From Streptomyces sp. NBC_01231 (GTDB lineage: Bacteria; Actinomycetota; Actinomycetes; Streptomycetales; Streptomycetaceae), in the NCBI GenBank assembly GCA_035999765.1, contig CP108521.1, positions 8,370,001 through 8,434,000 on the forward strand: a stretch of DNA of 64,000 bases. The letters are read 5' to 3'. Under the pieces are notes generated by a model that saw nothing but the letters and a program-made list of their open reading frames with translations, was not told the origin of the DNA and made no database searches. The first letter of the stretch is position 1, and every line of letters starts with the position of its first letter. Below are positions 51,602-60,944 of this stretch, one piece after another. The position numbers and the translations under genes were made by a program.

Positions 51602-52717
51602 GTGACGGCGATTGAAAGTTTCACCGGCGACGCGAACCCCTACGGAGGCGGTGACCCGTACGCGGACTACCGCACCGCCGCGTTTCCCTTCACCCAGTAC
51701 GCCAACCTGGCCGACCGGCAGCTGGGCGCCGGAGTCATCGCCGCCAACGACGAGTTCTTCGCCCAGCGTGAGAACCTGCTGCTTCCCGGCCCCGCCGAGT
51801 TCGACCCCGAACACTTCGGGCACAAGGGCAAGATCATGGACGGCTGGGAGACCAGGCGCCGGCGGGGTGCCTCCGCCGACCACCCGTGGCCGACGGCCGA
51901 GGACCAGGACTGGGCGCTGGTCCGCCTCGGCGCGCCGGGCGTGATCCGCGGCATCGTCGTCGACACCGCCCACTTCCGCGGCAACTACCCGCAGGCGGTG
52001 TCGATCGAGGGCACGTCGGTGCGGGGGTGCCCGTCCCCGGCGGAACTCATCGAGGGCGACGTGAAGTGGACGACGCTCGTCCCGCGCACACCGGTCGGCG
52101 GCCACGCGGCGAACGGCTTCGCCGTATCGGTCGAACAGCGCTTCACGCACCTGCGTGTCAACCAGCACCCCGATGGCGGCATCGCGCGGCTGCGGGTGTA
52201 CGGCGAGGTCGTACCCGACCCGAAGTGGCTGGAGGTCCTGGGCACCTTCGACGTGGTCGCCCTGGAGAACGGCGGCCGGGCCGAGGACGCCTCCAACCTC
52301 TTCTACTCACCGGCGTCCAACACCATCCAGCCGGGCCGCTCCCGCAAGATGGACGACGGCTGGGAGACCCGCCGCCGCCGCGACCAGGGCAACGACTGGA
52401 TCCGCTACCGGCTGGTGGCCCGGTCCCGGATCCGCGCGCTCGAGATCGACACGGCGTACCTGAAGGGCAACAGCGCGGGCTGGGCGTCCGTCTCGGTCCG
52501 GGACGGTGAGGAAGGCGAGTGGACGGAGATCCTCCCGCGCACCCGCCTCCAGCCCGACACCAACCACCGCTTCGTCCTCCCGACCCCGGCCGTCGGCACG
52601 CACGCGCGCGTGGACATCTATCCCGACGGCGGCATCTCCCGCCTACGCCTGTTCGGCTCCCTGACGGAAGAGGGCACGGCGACCCTGACGGCCCGCCATC
52701 AGGAGCTGGGCGACTGA
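51602..52717 (+). CDS. alc: allantoicase
   Basis: A 371-residue allantoicase, hydrolysing allantoate to ureidoglycolate and urea. It has the two homologous jelly-roll repeats: 'IMDGWETRRRRGASADHPW' with 'GVIRGIVVDTAHFRGNYP', and 'MDDGWETRRRRDQGNDW' with 'RIRALEIDTAYLKGNSAG'; each ends in a 'YPDGGISRLRLFG'-like strand. GTG at 51602 is a tentative start after GAAAGGCAG. No ureidoglycolate lyase or urease is in view. Confidence 0.95.
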   Translation: MTAIESFTGDANPYGGGDPYADYRTAAFPFTQYANLADRQLGAGVIAANDEFFAQRENLLLPGPAEFDPEHFGHKGKIMDGWETRRRRGASADHPWPTAEDQDWALVRLGAPGVIRGIVVDTAHFRGNYPQAVSIEGTSVRGCPSPAELIEGDVKWTTLVPRTPVGGHAANGFAVSVEQRFTHLRVNQHPDGGIARLRVYGEVVPDPKWLEVLGTFDVVALENGGRAEDASNLFYSPASNTIQPGRSRKMDDGWETRRRRDQGNDWIRYRLVARSRIRALEIDTAYLKGNSAGWASVSVRDGEEGEWTEILPRTRLQPDTNHRFVLPTPAVGTHARVDIYPDGGISRLRLFGSLTEEGTATLTARHQELGD

Positions 52718-53048
52718 GAGGGCGGAGCCCGCGTGCGGGGTCTTGGGGCTGAGCCCGGACCCGGGTCCGGGACGGAGGCCCCGCGCAAGCTGAGGGGGAC
52801 CGCACCTCACGCCCGGGACAGCCCGCGCCCGGAGTCCCGGGCTGAGCCCGCGCCCGGGGCCCGGGGCGGAGCCCTGCAAAGGCGCCCGGGCGCGTAGCCC
52901 GCCCCGGGTTCAGAGGCCGCCCCCTCAAGTGGCCCGGGGATCGCGGTGTGCCCCGGGGTCCAGGGGCGGAGCCCCGGCCGGGTCGAAGGGGCAGTGCCCC
53001 TGGGGAGGGGACGGGTAGGGGCGGCGGGGGCGAAAAGGCCCCCGCTCG
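52718..53048. repeat. GC-rich intergenic repeat region
   Basis: A 331-base gap without a gene. It is built of inverted GGGGCGGAGCCC-like blocks; the part from about 52930 (CCCCGGGGTCCAGGGGCGGA..., a GGTCGAAGGGGCAGTGCCCC hairpin and GGGGCGGCGGGGGCGAAAA) matches the family of intergenic hairpin repeats I know to be scattered through Streptomyces genomes. It probably acts as a convergent terminator. Confidence 0.65.
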
Positions 53049-53798
53049 TCACGCCGCATGCCCCCCGTCCACGGAGAACTCGCCCCCCGTCACATACTCC
53101 GCCCCCGCCAGATACGCCACCGTCCCCGCCACTTCCGACGCCGTCCCGAACCGCCCCAGCGCCGTCATCGACGCCTGCCCCTCCGCATACGGCCCGTCCG
53201 CCGGATTCATGTCCGTGTCGATCGGCCCGGGATGCACGATGTTCGCCGTGATCCCCCGCGCCCCCAGTTCCCTGGCCAGCGCCTTCGTGAGCCCGATCAA
53301 CGCCGACTTGCTCATCGCGTAGAGCGTCCCGCCCGGCCCCGGAACCCGCTGCGACATACACGAACCGATGGTGATGATCCGGCCCCCCGCGCCCATCCGG
53401 GAGGCGGCCGCCTGGGACGCCAGAAAGACCCCGCGCACATTCACGGCCAGCACCCGGTCCACCTCACCGATCGACAGGCTCTCCATGGGCCCCAACAGCC
53501 CCACTCCCACGTTGTTCACCAGCACGTCCAGCCGTCCGTCGAGCGCCTCCGCCGCCCGCTCCACCGCTCCCGCCGCCTCGTCCGCGTCCGCGGAGTCCGC
53601 CCGCAGCGCCACCGCCCGCCGCCCCAGCGCCCGCACGGCCCGTGCGACGTCCTCGGCCGCCTCCTTGCCACTCACGTAGGTGACGGCCACGTCCGCGCCC
53701 TCCTGGGCGAGCCGCAGGGCCGTCGCCGCGCCGATACCCCGGCTGCCGCCGGTCACCAGAGCCACCTTGCCGTTCAGAGATCCGTAACTCGTCGTCAT
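53049..53798 (-). CDS. SDR family oxidoreductase
   Basis: A 249-residue classical short-chain dehydrogenase. Cofactor loop TGGSRGIG near residue 17, NNVG near 95, catalytic Ser (GSCMSQ) and YAMSK near 163, then 'VHPGPIDTDMNP' and a C-terminal 'YVTGGEFSVDGGHAA'. The substrate is unknown. Convergent with the allantoicase operon. Confidence 0.93.
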   Translation of the reverse strand: MTTSYGSLNGKVALVTGGSRGIGAATALRLAQEGADVAVTYVSGKEAAEDVARAVRALGRRAVALRADSADADEAAGAVERAAEALDGRLDVLVNNVGVGLLGPMESLSIGEVDRVLAVNVRGVFLASQAAASRMGAGGRIITIGSCMSQRVPGPGGTLYAMSKSALIGLTKALARELGARGITANIVHPGPIDTDMNPADGPYAEGQASMTALGRFGTASEVAGTVAYLAGAEYVTGGEFSVDGGHAA

Positions 53799-54008
53799 GC
53801 GTCCATCTCAGCGGCCCCCGCCCCGCAGCACCGGCGGCGAACGGACATCGACGTCAGCCGCCCGAAGTGAACCGGAACGGCGCCCGCCGCCGAAGCATCC
53901 GGCATCCGTCCTCTGGTCGGCGAACTGCGGGGCCTGTCCTGTTGAGTCGCTGTCGAGGACTGCGAACTTCTCACCACCCGAGGGGCAACAGGGCTCTGAA
54001 ACGTTCGA

Positions 54009-54035
54009 CCGGGTCGACCACGGCTGTCGACCCGG
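54009..54035 (-). terminator. 10-bp stem hairpin terminator
   Basis: CCGGGTCGAC and GTCGACCCGG pair perfectly around a 7-base loop, just past the small membrane gene. A second GC-rich palindrome follows at about 54041. The remainder of 53799-54063 holds no gene I can support. Confidence 0.6.
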
Positions 54036-54063
54036 GTGGTCCCGGCCGGGAGCCGGCCCGGAT

Positions 54064-54264
54064 TCAGCCGGGCCTCCGGCTCTCGGCCACGGCGAACAGT
54101 GCGAACGCCAACACGATCAGGGCGACGCTCGCGTAGATCTCGTAGCCGTCGAGGAGACCGATCCGCTGTACGAGACCGACGTGCCAGTCGGTGAACTCGT
54201 GCAGCAGGCCCACCGCACCCTGCACCAGGGCCAGGAACCCGAGTAGTTCCAGCAACTGTTTCAT
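54064..54264 (-). CDS. small membrane protein, 66 aa
   Basis: Two hydrophobic helices (LLELLGFLALVQGAVGLLHE and EIYASVALIVLAFALFAVAE) around a short polar loop, with a charged end (ESRRPG). ATG start at 54264. No family is recognised; many Streptomyces encode such proteins near kinases. Function is unknown. Confidence 0.75.
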   Translation of the reverse strand: MKQLLELLGFLALVQGAVGLLHEFTDWHVGLVQRIGLLDGYEIYASVALIVLAFALFAVAESRRPG

Positions 54265-54443
54265 GGGTAAGACCCTCGCCCCGCGGACCCCTCACGGACA
54301 TCGGCCGCGGGGCGAGGCACGTCCGACGTGAGCCTCGCTCCCGTCGGGGCGGACGCGTCGAAAGTCTCCGACGCCGCGACTTTGGTCGACGATGCCGTGC
54401 GCGCGGGGGTACCCCGCCCCCGTACTGCGTAGATTTGTCGGCC

Positions 54444-55694
54444 GTGAGTGGTGACGAGAACGTGACCGTGCCGCAGCCCCTCTCGGGGCGGCGATGGCTC
54501 CTGCCGTCGGCCCTGCTGGCGGAGTTCGACCCGGACGACGACCGGCCCGGGCGGCGGCCCCGGCGCACCGGGCGGGACTGGATCGTCGACTTCTCCTGCT
54601 TCTTCCTTGCCGTCTTCGTCGGGCTGCTGGGCGCCGACGCGGTGAGCGGCAATCCGCACGTCTCCCACGACCTCGCCGTCCTGGACCAGTGGATCGGCGC
54701 CCTGGCCTGCGCCGCGGTGTGGCTGCGCCGCCGCTGGCCGGTCGGACTGGCCGTGGCGACGATCCCCATCGAGACCTTTTCGGACACCGCGGGCGGCGCG
54801 TGCATGATCGCCCTGTTCACGCTCGCCGTGCACCGCCCCTTCCGGTACGTGGCCTGGGTGGGCGGCATCAGCATGGCGCTGATCCCGGTCTACTTCTGGC
54901 TTCGCCCCGACCCCGACCTGCCGTATGTCCTCGCGGTCGCCATCCTCGTGCTGCTGACCGCCGCGGTGGTCGGCTGGGGCATGCTGGTGCGCGCCAAGCG
55001 GCAGCTGATGCTGAGCCTGCGCGACCGCGCCCGGCGCGCCGAGACGGAGGCGCGACTGCGCGCCGAGCAGGCGCAGCGGCTCGCCCGTGAGGCCATCGCC
55101 CGGGAGATGCACGACGTGCTCGCGCACCGGCTGACGCTGCTGAGCGTGCACGCGGGCGCCCTGGAGTTCCGGCCGGACGCGCCCCGCGAGGAGGTCGTCC
55201 GAGCGGCCGGGGTCATCCGGGAGAGCGCGCACGAGGCCCTCCAGGACCTGCGGGAGATCATCGGCGTGCTGCGGACGGGCGACTCCGACGACGCGGGCCG
55301 CCCGCAGCCGACGCTGGTCGCGTTGGACGTGCTGGTCGCCGAGTCCCGCGAGGCCGGCATGAAGGTCACCCTCGACAGTCATGTCACCGACCCCGGTGCG
55401 GTCCCCGCCTCGGTCGGCCGCACCGCCTACCGCATCGCCCAGGAGGGCCTGACCAACGCCCGCAAGCACGCCCCCGGCGCCGAGGTCACGGTGTCCGTCA
55501 CCGGCACCTCGGGGGAGGGCCTCACCGTGTCCGTACGCAACCCCGCTCCCGAGGGCGAGGTCCCGCACGTCCCCGGCTCCGGTCAGGGACTGATCGGCCT
55601 GACCGAACGCGCGACGCTCACCGGCGGCCGGCTGGAACACGGGCCGCAGGCGGACGGGGGGTTCGGGCTGCGGGCGTGGTTGCCGTGGGCCTGA
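54444..55694 (+). CDS. NarL-type sensor histidine kinase
   Basis: A 416-residue kinase. About four to five membrane helices lie at residues 45-195, then a coiled coil (AETEARLRAEQAQRLAREA), the HisKA_3 phospho-acceptor in AREMHDVLAHRLTLLSVHAG and a HATPase (QEGLTNARKHAPGAEV, 'GQGLIGLTERA'). GTG at 54444 is preferred to the TTG at 54435. It is followed by its cognate NarL regulator 91 bases later. The signal is unknown. Confidence 0.93.
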   Translation: MSGDENVTVPQPLSGRRWLLPSALLAEFDPDDDRPGRRPRRTGRDWIVDFSCFFLAVFVGLLGADAVSGNPHVSHDLAVLDQWIGALACAAVWLRRRWPVGLAVATIPIETFSDTAGGACMIALFTLAVHRPFRYVAWVGGISMALIPVYFWLRPDPDLPYVLAVAILVLLTAAVVGWGMLVRAKRQLMLSLRDRARRAETEARLRAEQAQRLAREAIAREMHDVLAHRLTLLSVHAGALEFRPDAPREEVVRAAGVIRESAHEALQDLREIIGVLRTGDSDDAGRPQPTLVALDVLVAESREAGMKVTLDSHVTDPGAVPASVGRTAYRIAQEGLTNARKHAPGAEVTVSVTGTSGEGLTVSVRNPAPEGEVPHVPGSGQGLIGLTERATLTGGRLEHGPQADGGFGLRAWLPWA

Positions 55695-55785
55695 GCGCCG
55701 ACGCCCGTCAACTCCCGCGGCACCACCGCGACTCCGCGTCGCGCAACCCTGATCAGGCACGCCACTACCGTGGTTACGTAGGCTC

Positions 55786-56448
55786 ATGACTGCGATCAGA
55801 CTGCTCCTCGTCGACGACGACCCACTGGTCAGAGCCGGCCTGTCCCTGATGTTGGGCGGCGCCGACGACATCGAGATCGTCGGCGAGGCGGCCGACGGCA
55901 GCGAGGTCGAGGCGCTCGTCGACCGCACCCGGCCCGAGGTCGTCCTGATGGACATCCGGATGCCCGCGATGGACGGCCTGACCGCCACGGAGCGGCTGCG
56001 CCGCCGGGCCGAGGCCCCGCAGGTCGTGGTCCTGACCACCTTCCACGCCGACGAGCAGGTGCTGCGGGCCCTGCGCGCGGGCGCCGCCGGCTTCGTCCTC
56101 AAGGACACCCCGCCGGCCGAGATCCTCGACGCCGTACGCCGGGTCGCGGCCGGCGACCCCGTGCTGTCGCCCACCGTGACCCGCCGGCTGATGGACCAGG
56201 CGGCCGGCACCACCGCCGACACGCGCCGCACGCGCGCGCGGGAGCGCATCGCAGCCCTCAACGACCGTGAACGCGAGGTCGCCGTCGCGGTCGGCCGGGG
56301 CCTGGCCAACGCCGAGATCGCCACCGGTCTCTTCATGAGCGTCGCCACGGTCAAGACCCATGTCTCCCGCATCCTGGCCAAGCTCGACCTCAACAACCGT
56401 GTCCAGGTCGCCCTGTTGGCGTACGACGCGGGGCTTCTGGACGAATAG
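55786..56448 (+). CDS. NarL-type response regulator
   Basis: A 220-residue regulator. Receiver domain with acidic pocket (LLVDDDPLVRAG), phospho-Asp in 'VVLMDIRMPAMDG' and Lys in 'FVLKDTPP'; LuxR HTH at the end (LNDREREVAVAVGRGLANAE, 'VATVKTHVSRILAKL'). Partner of the kinase upstream. A P450 gene follows 66 bases later and may be a target. Confidence 0.95.
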   Translation: MTAIRLLLVDDDPLVRAGLSLMLGGADDIEIVGEAADGSEVEALVDRTRPEVVLMDIRMPAMDGLTATERLRRRAEAPQVVVLTTFHADEQVLRALRAGAAGFVLKDTPPAEILDAVRRVAAGDPVLSPTVTRRLMDQAAGTTADTRRTRARERIAALNDREREVAVAVGRGLANAEIATGLFMSVATVKTHVSRILAKLDLNNRVQVALLAYDAGLLDE

Positions 56449-56514
56449 GAACAGGAGGGGAACGGGCACTAACCGCGACGGCCGGGCGTTGGCACAGTGG
56501 TGGAAGGGGGAGCC

Positions 56515-57699
56515 ATGACAGAAGTGATCGACCTGGGGGAGTACGGCGACGCGTTCCGCACGGACCCGCATCCCGTGTACGGGCGCCTGCGCGCCCGCGG
56601 CCCGGTCCACCGGGTGCGACCGCCCGGATCCCGCGCCGACTACTGGACCTGGCTCGTCGTCGGGCACGAGGAGGCGCGCGCGGCGCTCGCCGACTCCCGG
56701 CTGTCCAAGGACAGCCGCGGACTGGGAGCGCCGTTCCTCGACGAGGAGTTGATCGGCAGGTATCTGCTGGGCGCCGACCCGCCCGAGCACACCCGGTTGC
56801 GCGGGCTCGTCACGCGAGCCTTCACCATGCGTCGGGTGGAGGAACTGCGGCCGAGGATCCAGCAGATCACCGACGACCTGCTCGACGCGATGCTGCCGCA
56901 CGGCCGCGCCGACCTCGTGGAGGCGCTGTCCTATCCGCTGCCGATCACCGTCATCTGCGAGCTCCTCGGAGTGCCGGAGATGGACCGGACGGAGTTCCGG
57001 AAGATGTCGACCGAGGTGGTCGCACCCACCGACGGCGACACCGAGTACGAGTCCGTGCTGCGGCTCTCCGAGTACCTCACCGACCTGATCGAGGACAAAC
57101 GAGGGGCCGGACCGAGCGGGGACCTCCTCGGCGACCTGATACGCACCACCGCCGAGGACGGCGACCGCCTCTCCCCGCAGGAACTGCGGGGCATGGCCTT
57201 CATCCTGCTGATCGCCGGCCATGAGACGACGGTCAACCTCATCACCAGCGGAGTCCACGCGCTGCTCACCCACCCCGATCAACTCGCCGCCCTGCGCGCC
57301 GACATGAGCCTGATGGACGGCGCCGTCGAGGAGATGCTGCGCTACGAGGGCCCGGTGGAGAACGCCACGTTCCGGTATGCCGCCGAGCCCCTGGAGATCG
57401 GCGGCACGTCCGTGGAGCGGGGCGACACAGTGATGATCAGCCTCGCCTCGGCCGACCGGGACGCCTCCCGCTACCCGGCCCCGGACCGCTTCGACATCCG
57501 CCGGGACACCCGCGGCCACGTCGCCTTCGGCCACGGCATCCACTTCTGCGTCGGCGCCCCGCTGGCCCGCCTGGAAGCGCGCACGGCGATCCGCTCCCTC
57601 TTGGAGCGCGCCCCCGCCCTCGCCCTCGACGGTCACCCCGGCGACTGGCTTCCCGGCATGCTGATCCGCGGGCTGCGCAGCCTGCCGGTGCGCTGGTAG
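56515..57699 (+). CDS. cytochrome P450
   Basis: A 394-residue soluble P450. I-helix 'FILLIAGHETTVNLIT' with the acid/Thr pair, ExxR in EEMLRYEG, and heme Cys in 'FGHGIHFCVGAPLARLEAR'. ATG at 56515 follows GGAAGGGGGAG. No ferredoxin or pathway genes are adjacent, so the substrate is open. Confidence 0.95.
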   Translation: MTEVIDLGEYGDAFRTDPHPVYGRLRARGPVHRVRPPGSRADYWTWLVVGHEEARAALADSRLSKDSRGLGAPFLDEELIGRYLLGADPPEHTRLRGLVTRAFTMRRVEELRPRIQQITDDLLDAMLPHGRADLVEALSYPLPITVICELLGVPEMDRTEFRKMSTEVVAPTDGDTEYESVLRLSEYLTDLIEDKRGAGPSGDLLGDLIRTTAEDGDRLSPQELRGMAFILLIAGHETTVNLITSGVHALLTHPDQLAALRADMSLMDGAVEEMLRYEGPVENATFRYAAEPLEIGGTSVERGDTVMISLASADRDASRYPAPDRFDIRRDTRGHVAFGHGIHFCVGAPLARLEARTAIRSLLERAPALALDGHPGDWLPGMLIRGLRSLPVRW

Positions 57700-57732
57700 C
57701 GCCCGGTGAACGGCTACGCGTCAGGCGTTCGC

Positions 57733-58755
57733 TCAGCCCGCCATCGGCCAATCCCCGCCCAGGATCTCCGTCAGCCCCACGGCCCGTCTCTCCCGCCGCG
57801 ACACCTCACACGCCTCGGCGATCCGCAACGCCTGCAGGGCCTCCCGGCCGTCGCACGGGTTGGGTCGCCCGCCCCGCACCACATCGACGAACGCGCGCAG
57901 CTCGGCCTCGTAGGCGGGCCCGAACCGCTCCAGGAACCCGGTCCACGGCTTGTCCGCGGCCGGCGGCCCGGTCGGCTCGGTGGACGCGATCGGCGTACGG
58001 TCGTCCAGGCCCACCACGATCTGGTCCAGCTCCCCGGCGAGCTCCATCCGCACGTCGTACCCGGCCCCGTTCAACCGCGTCGCGGTGGCCGTCGCGATCG
58101 TGCCGTCGTCCAGGGTGAGCAGCGCCGCCCCCGTGTCGACGTCGCCCGCCTCCCGGAACATCGCCCCACCGGCGTCGGACCCGGCGGCGTACACGTCGAC
58201 GACCTCGCGCCCCGTCACCCAGCGCAGGATGTCGAAGTCGTGGATCAGGGTGTCCCGGTACAGCCCGCCGGACACCGGCAGATACGCGGCCGACGGCGGC
58301 GCCTGGTCGGACGTCAGCGCCCGCACGGTGTGCAGCCGCCCGAGCCGCCCCGAGCCGACCGCCTCGCGCGCCCCGGAGTAGCCCGCGTCGAAGCGGCGCT
58401 GGAACCCCATCTGCAGGACCGTGCCCGCCGTCTCGACCTCGCCGATCGCCTGTAAGGTGCCGGCGAGGTCGAGGGCGATCGGCTTCTCGCAGAACACGGG
58501 AAGCCCCGAGCGTGCTGCCCGACCGATCAGTTCGGCGTGCGCCGACGTCGTCGTCGTGATCACCACGGCGTCCACGCCCCACCGGAAGATCTCGTCCACC
58601 CCCGGCGCCGCCGTCTCGCCCAGCCGGTGTGCCAGCTCCTGGGCCCGTGCCGGGTCCGCGTCCGTGAGGATCAGGGAGCCGACCTCCCGGTGTTGGCTGA
58701 GGGTGTTCGCATGAATGGTGCCGATGCGACCCGTACCGATGACTCCGATGCGCAT
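57733..58755 (-). CDS. Gfo/Idh/MocA oxidoreductase (inositol dehydrogenase-like)
   Basis: A 340-residue sugar dehydrogenase. Rossmann motif GVIGTGRIGTIHANTL, catalytic Lys in CEKPIALDL near residue 97, and 'GGLYRDTLIHDFDILRW' with the catalytic Asp/His. Closest in pattern to IolG-type inositol 2-dehydrogenases. ATG at 58755. Divergent from GntR; a TGTCCGGACA box lies between. Confidence 0.92.
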   Translation of the reverse strand: MRIGVIGTGRIGTIHANTLSQHREVGSLILTDADPARAQELAHRLGETAAPGVDEIFRWGVDAVVITTTTSAHAELIGRAARSGLPVFCEKPIALDLAGTLQAIGEVETAGTVLQMGFQRRFDAGYSGAREAVGSGRLGRLHTVRALTSDQAPPSAAYLPVSGGLYRDTLIHDFDILRWVTGREVVDVYAAGSDAGGAMFREAGDVDTGAALLTLDDGTIATATATRLNGAGYDVRMELAGELDQIVVGLDDRTPIASTEPTGPPAADKPWTGFLERFGPAYEAELRAFVDVVRGGRPNPCDGREALQALRIAEACEVSRRERRAVGLTEILGGDWPMAG

Positions 58756-58797
58756 GTGAACAAAGTGCGTGCGGACCTGCCGTGATGTCAATGCGTA

Positions 58798-58807
58798 TGT
58801 CCGGACA
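58798..58807. promoter_or_regulatory. TGTCCGGACA operator upstream of gntR
   Basis: A perfect 10-base palindrome in the gap between the divergent dehydrogenase and gntR genes. An identical copy is at 59654-59663, before the ROK gene. Confidence 0.65.
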
Positions 58808-58857
58808 ATCGAACTTCACAACTTCCCGTCAACCACGCACGGAGCTACGCTCGGCCC

Positions 58858-59622
58858 GTGCCGAAACCAGGAGTGGACCCGACCGTGACGCTCGATCTCC
58901 GCGTGGACCGCAGCAGTCCCGTGCCGTTGTACTTCCAGCTGTCCCAGCAGCTGGAGGCCGCGATCGAGCACGGAGCGCTCACCCCCGGCAGCCTGCTGGG
59001 CAACGAGATCGAGCTCGCGGCACGGCTCGGTCTGTCACGTCCCACCGTGCGCCAGGCCATCCAGTCGCTCGTCGACAAGGGTCTGCTGGTGCGCCGCAGG
59101 GGCGTCGGCACCCAGGTCGTGCACAGCCAGGTCAAGCGCCCGCTGGAGCTCAGCAGCCTCTTCGACGACCTGGAGGCGGCCGGCCAGCGCCCCGCGACGA
59201 AAGTCCTCGTCAACACGGTCGTCCCGGCGCCCGCGGAGATCGCGGCCGCCCTCGGTGTGGCCGAGGAAAGCGACGTACACCAGGTGGAACGGCTGCGTCT
59301 CGCGCACGGCGAGCCGATGGCGTACCTGTGCAACTACCTGCCGCCCGGTCTGATGGACCTGGACACCGCGCAGCTGGAGAGCACCGGCCTCTACCGGATG
59401 ATGCGCTCCGCGGGGATCACCCTGCACAGCGCCCGCCAGTCCATCGGAGCCCGCGCGGCCACCGCCACCGAGGCCGAGCGTCTCGCGGAGGAGGCGGGTG
59501 CCCCGCTGCTCACCATGCAGCGCACCACCTTCGACGACACCGGCCGGGCGGTCGAGTTCGGCGATCACACCTACCGGCCGACCCGTTACTCCTTCGAGTT
59601 CCAGTTGCTCGTACGCCCCTGA
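58858..59622 (+). CDS. GntR/UTRA-family regulator
   Basis: A 254-residue regulator. GntR wHTH at residues about 20-85 (PLYFQLSQQLEAAIEHG, NEIELAARLGLSRPTVRQAI) and a UTRA effector domain ('YLCNYLPPGLMDLD', 'TMQRTTFDDTGRAVEFGDHTYR' in pieces). GTG at 58858; a second GTG five codons on is possible. Probably a sugar- or inositol-responsive repressor of its neighbours. Confidence 0.93.
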   Translation: MPKPGVDPTVTLDLRVDRSSPVPLYFQLSQQLEAAIEHGALTPGSLLGNEIELAARLGLSRPTVRQAIQSLVDKGLLVRRRGVGTQVVHSQVKRPLELSSLFDDLEAAGQRPATKVLVNTVVPAPAEIAAALGVAEESDVHQVERLRLAHGEPMAYLCNYLPPGLMDLDTAQLESTGLYRMMRSAGITLHSARQSIGARAATATEAERLAEEAGAPLLTMQRTTFDDTGRAVEFGDHTYRPTRYSFEFQLLVRP

Positions 59623-59653
59623 GGTGTCCACAGACGCCCCGGGTTCGTCGCAA

Positions 59654-59663
59654 TGTCCGGACA
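59654..59663 (+). promoter_or_regulatory. TGTCCGGACA operator upstream of ROK gene
   Basis: Second copy of the 10-base palindrome, 132 bases before the ROK kinase ATG. It shares the flanking AAT/AA context (ATGTCCGGACAA in both). Confidence 0.65.
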
Positions 59664-59795
59664 AGGCGACCGGTGTCTGCGTGTCTGTCGCCGGCCGGCG
59701 CCCGGCCCGCTCACCCGCACTCCGACATCCACAGGAACCGGTCCATTGCGCCCCCATGCCGCACACAGCGTGAGCGTGCGGCAGAATCGGGCGCG

Positions 59796-60944
59796 ATGAG
59801 CACCTACGGCAACTTCAGCGCCCCCATCGGCTCCCGCCGCGCGACAGCGCTCCGCACGGTCGGCACGAGGGAGCGCCGCTCGCACCTCACCGCCCCCCGA
59901 GTGCCCACGGTCGGCATCGACATCGGCGGCACCAAGGTGATGGCGGGCGTCGTCGACGCCGACGGCAACATCCTGGAGATGCTCCGCACGGAGACCCCGG
60001 ACAAGTCCAAGAGCCCCAAGGTGGTCGAGGACACCATCTGCGAGCTGGTCCTGGACCTGTCCGACCGGCACGACGTGCACGCGGTCGGCATCGGCGCGGC
60101 CGGCTGGGTCGACGCCGACCGCAACCGTGTGCTCTTCGCACCCCACCTGTCCTGGCGCAACGAACCCCTGCGTGACCGCATCGCCGGCCGTCTCGCGGTC
60201 CCCGTCCTCGTCGACAACGACGCCAACACCGCCGCCTGGGCCGAGTGGCGCTTCGGCGCCGGCCGCGGCGAGGACCACCTCGTCATGATCACGCTCGGCA
60301 CCGGCATCGGCGGCGCGATCCTGGAGGACGGCCAGGTCAAGCGCGGCAAGTACGGCGTCGCGGGGGAGTTCGGCCATATGCAGGTCGTCCCCGGCGGGCA
60401 CCGCTGCCCGTGCGGCAACCGCGGCTGCTGGGAGCAGTACAGCTCCGGGAACGCGCTGGTCAGGGAGGCCCGCGAACTGGCCGCGGCCGACTCCCCGGTG
60501 GCGTACGGGATCATCGAGCACGTCAAGGGCAGCATCGCCGACATCACCGGCCCGATGATCACCGAGCTGGCCCGCGACGGCGACGCCATGTGCATCGAAC
60601 TGCTCCAGGACATCGGACAGTGGCTCGGCGTCGGCATCGCCAACCTGGCCGCCGCCCTCGACCCGTCCTGCTTCGTGATCGGCGGCGGCGTCTCGGCCGC
60701 CGACGACCTGCTGATCGGGCCCGCGCGGGACGCCTTCAAGCGGCAGCTCACCGGTCGCGGCTACCGCCCCGAGGCCCGCATCGCCCGCGCCCAGCTCGGC
60801 CCCGAGGCCGGCATGGTCGGTGCCGCCGACCTCGCCCGCCTCGTCGCCCGCCGCTTCCGGCGCGCCAACCGCCGCCGGGTGGAGCGCCACGAGCGGTACG
60901 AGCGGTACGTGGAGGCTCGCCGCCCGTCGCAGGGGTCCGCGTGA
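59796..60944 (+). CDS. ROK family glucokinase-like protein
   Basis: A 382-residue sugar kinase. Phosphate motif 'VGIDIGGTKVMAGVVDADG' near residue 38, 'DNDANTAAWAEWRFGAG', 'ITLGTGIGGAI' and the zinc motif CPCGNRGCWEQY near 208. N-terminal 36 residues are Arg/Ser/Thr-rich and not part of the fold; no HTH is present, so it is a kinase and not a ROK repressor. Basic tail at the C-terminus. Coupled to the next gene by GTGA. Confidence 0.93.
   Translation: MSTYGNFSAPIGSRRATALRTVGTRERRSHLTAPRVPTVGIDIGGTKVMAGVVDADGNILEMLRTETPDKSKSPKVVEDTICELVLDLSDRHDVHAVGIGAAGWVDADRNRVLFAPHLSWRNEPLRDRIAGRLAVPVLVDNDANTAAWAEWRFGAGRGEDHLVMITLGTGIGGAILEDGQVKRGKYGVAGEFGHMQVVPGGHRCPCGNRGCWEQYSSGNALVREARELAAADSPVAYGIIEHVKGSIADITGPMITELARDGDAMCIELLQDIGQWLGVGIANLAAALDPSCFVIGGGVSAADDLLIGPARDAFKRQLTGRGYRPEARIARAQLGPEAGMVGAADLARLVARRFRRANRRRVERHERYERYVEARRPSQGSA

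Noticed and set aside
54261..56396. 711-codon minus-strand open frame
   Set aside because: Antisense to a clear histidine kinase and response regulator.
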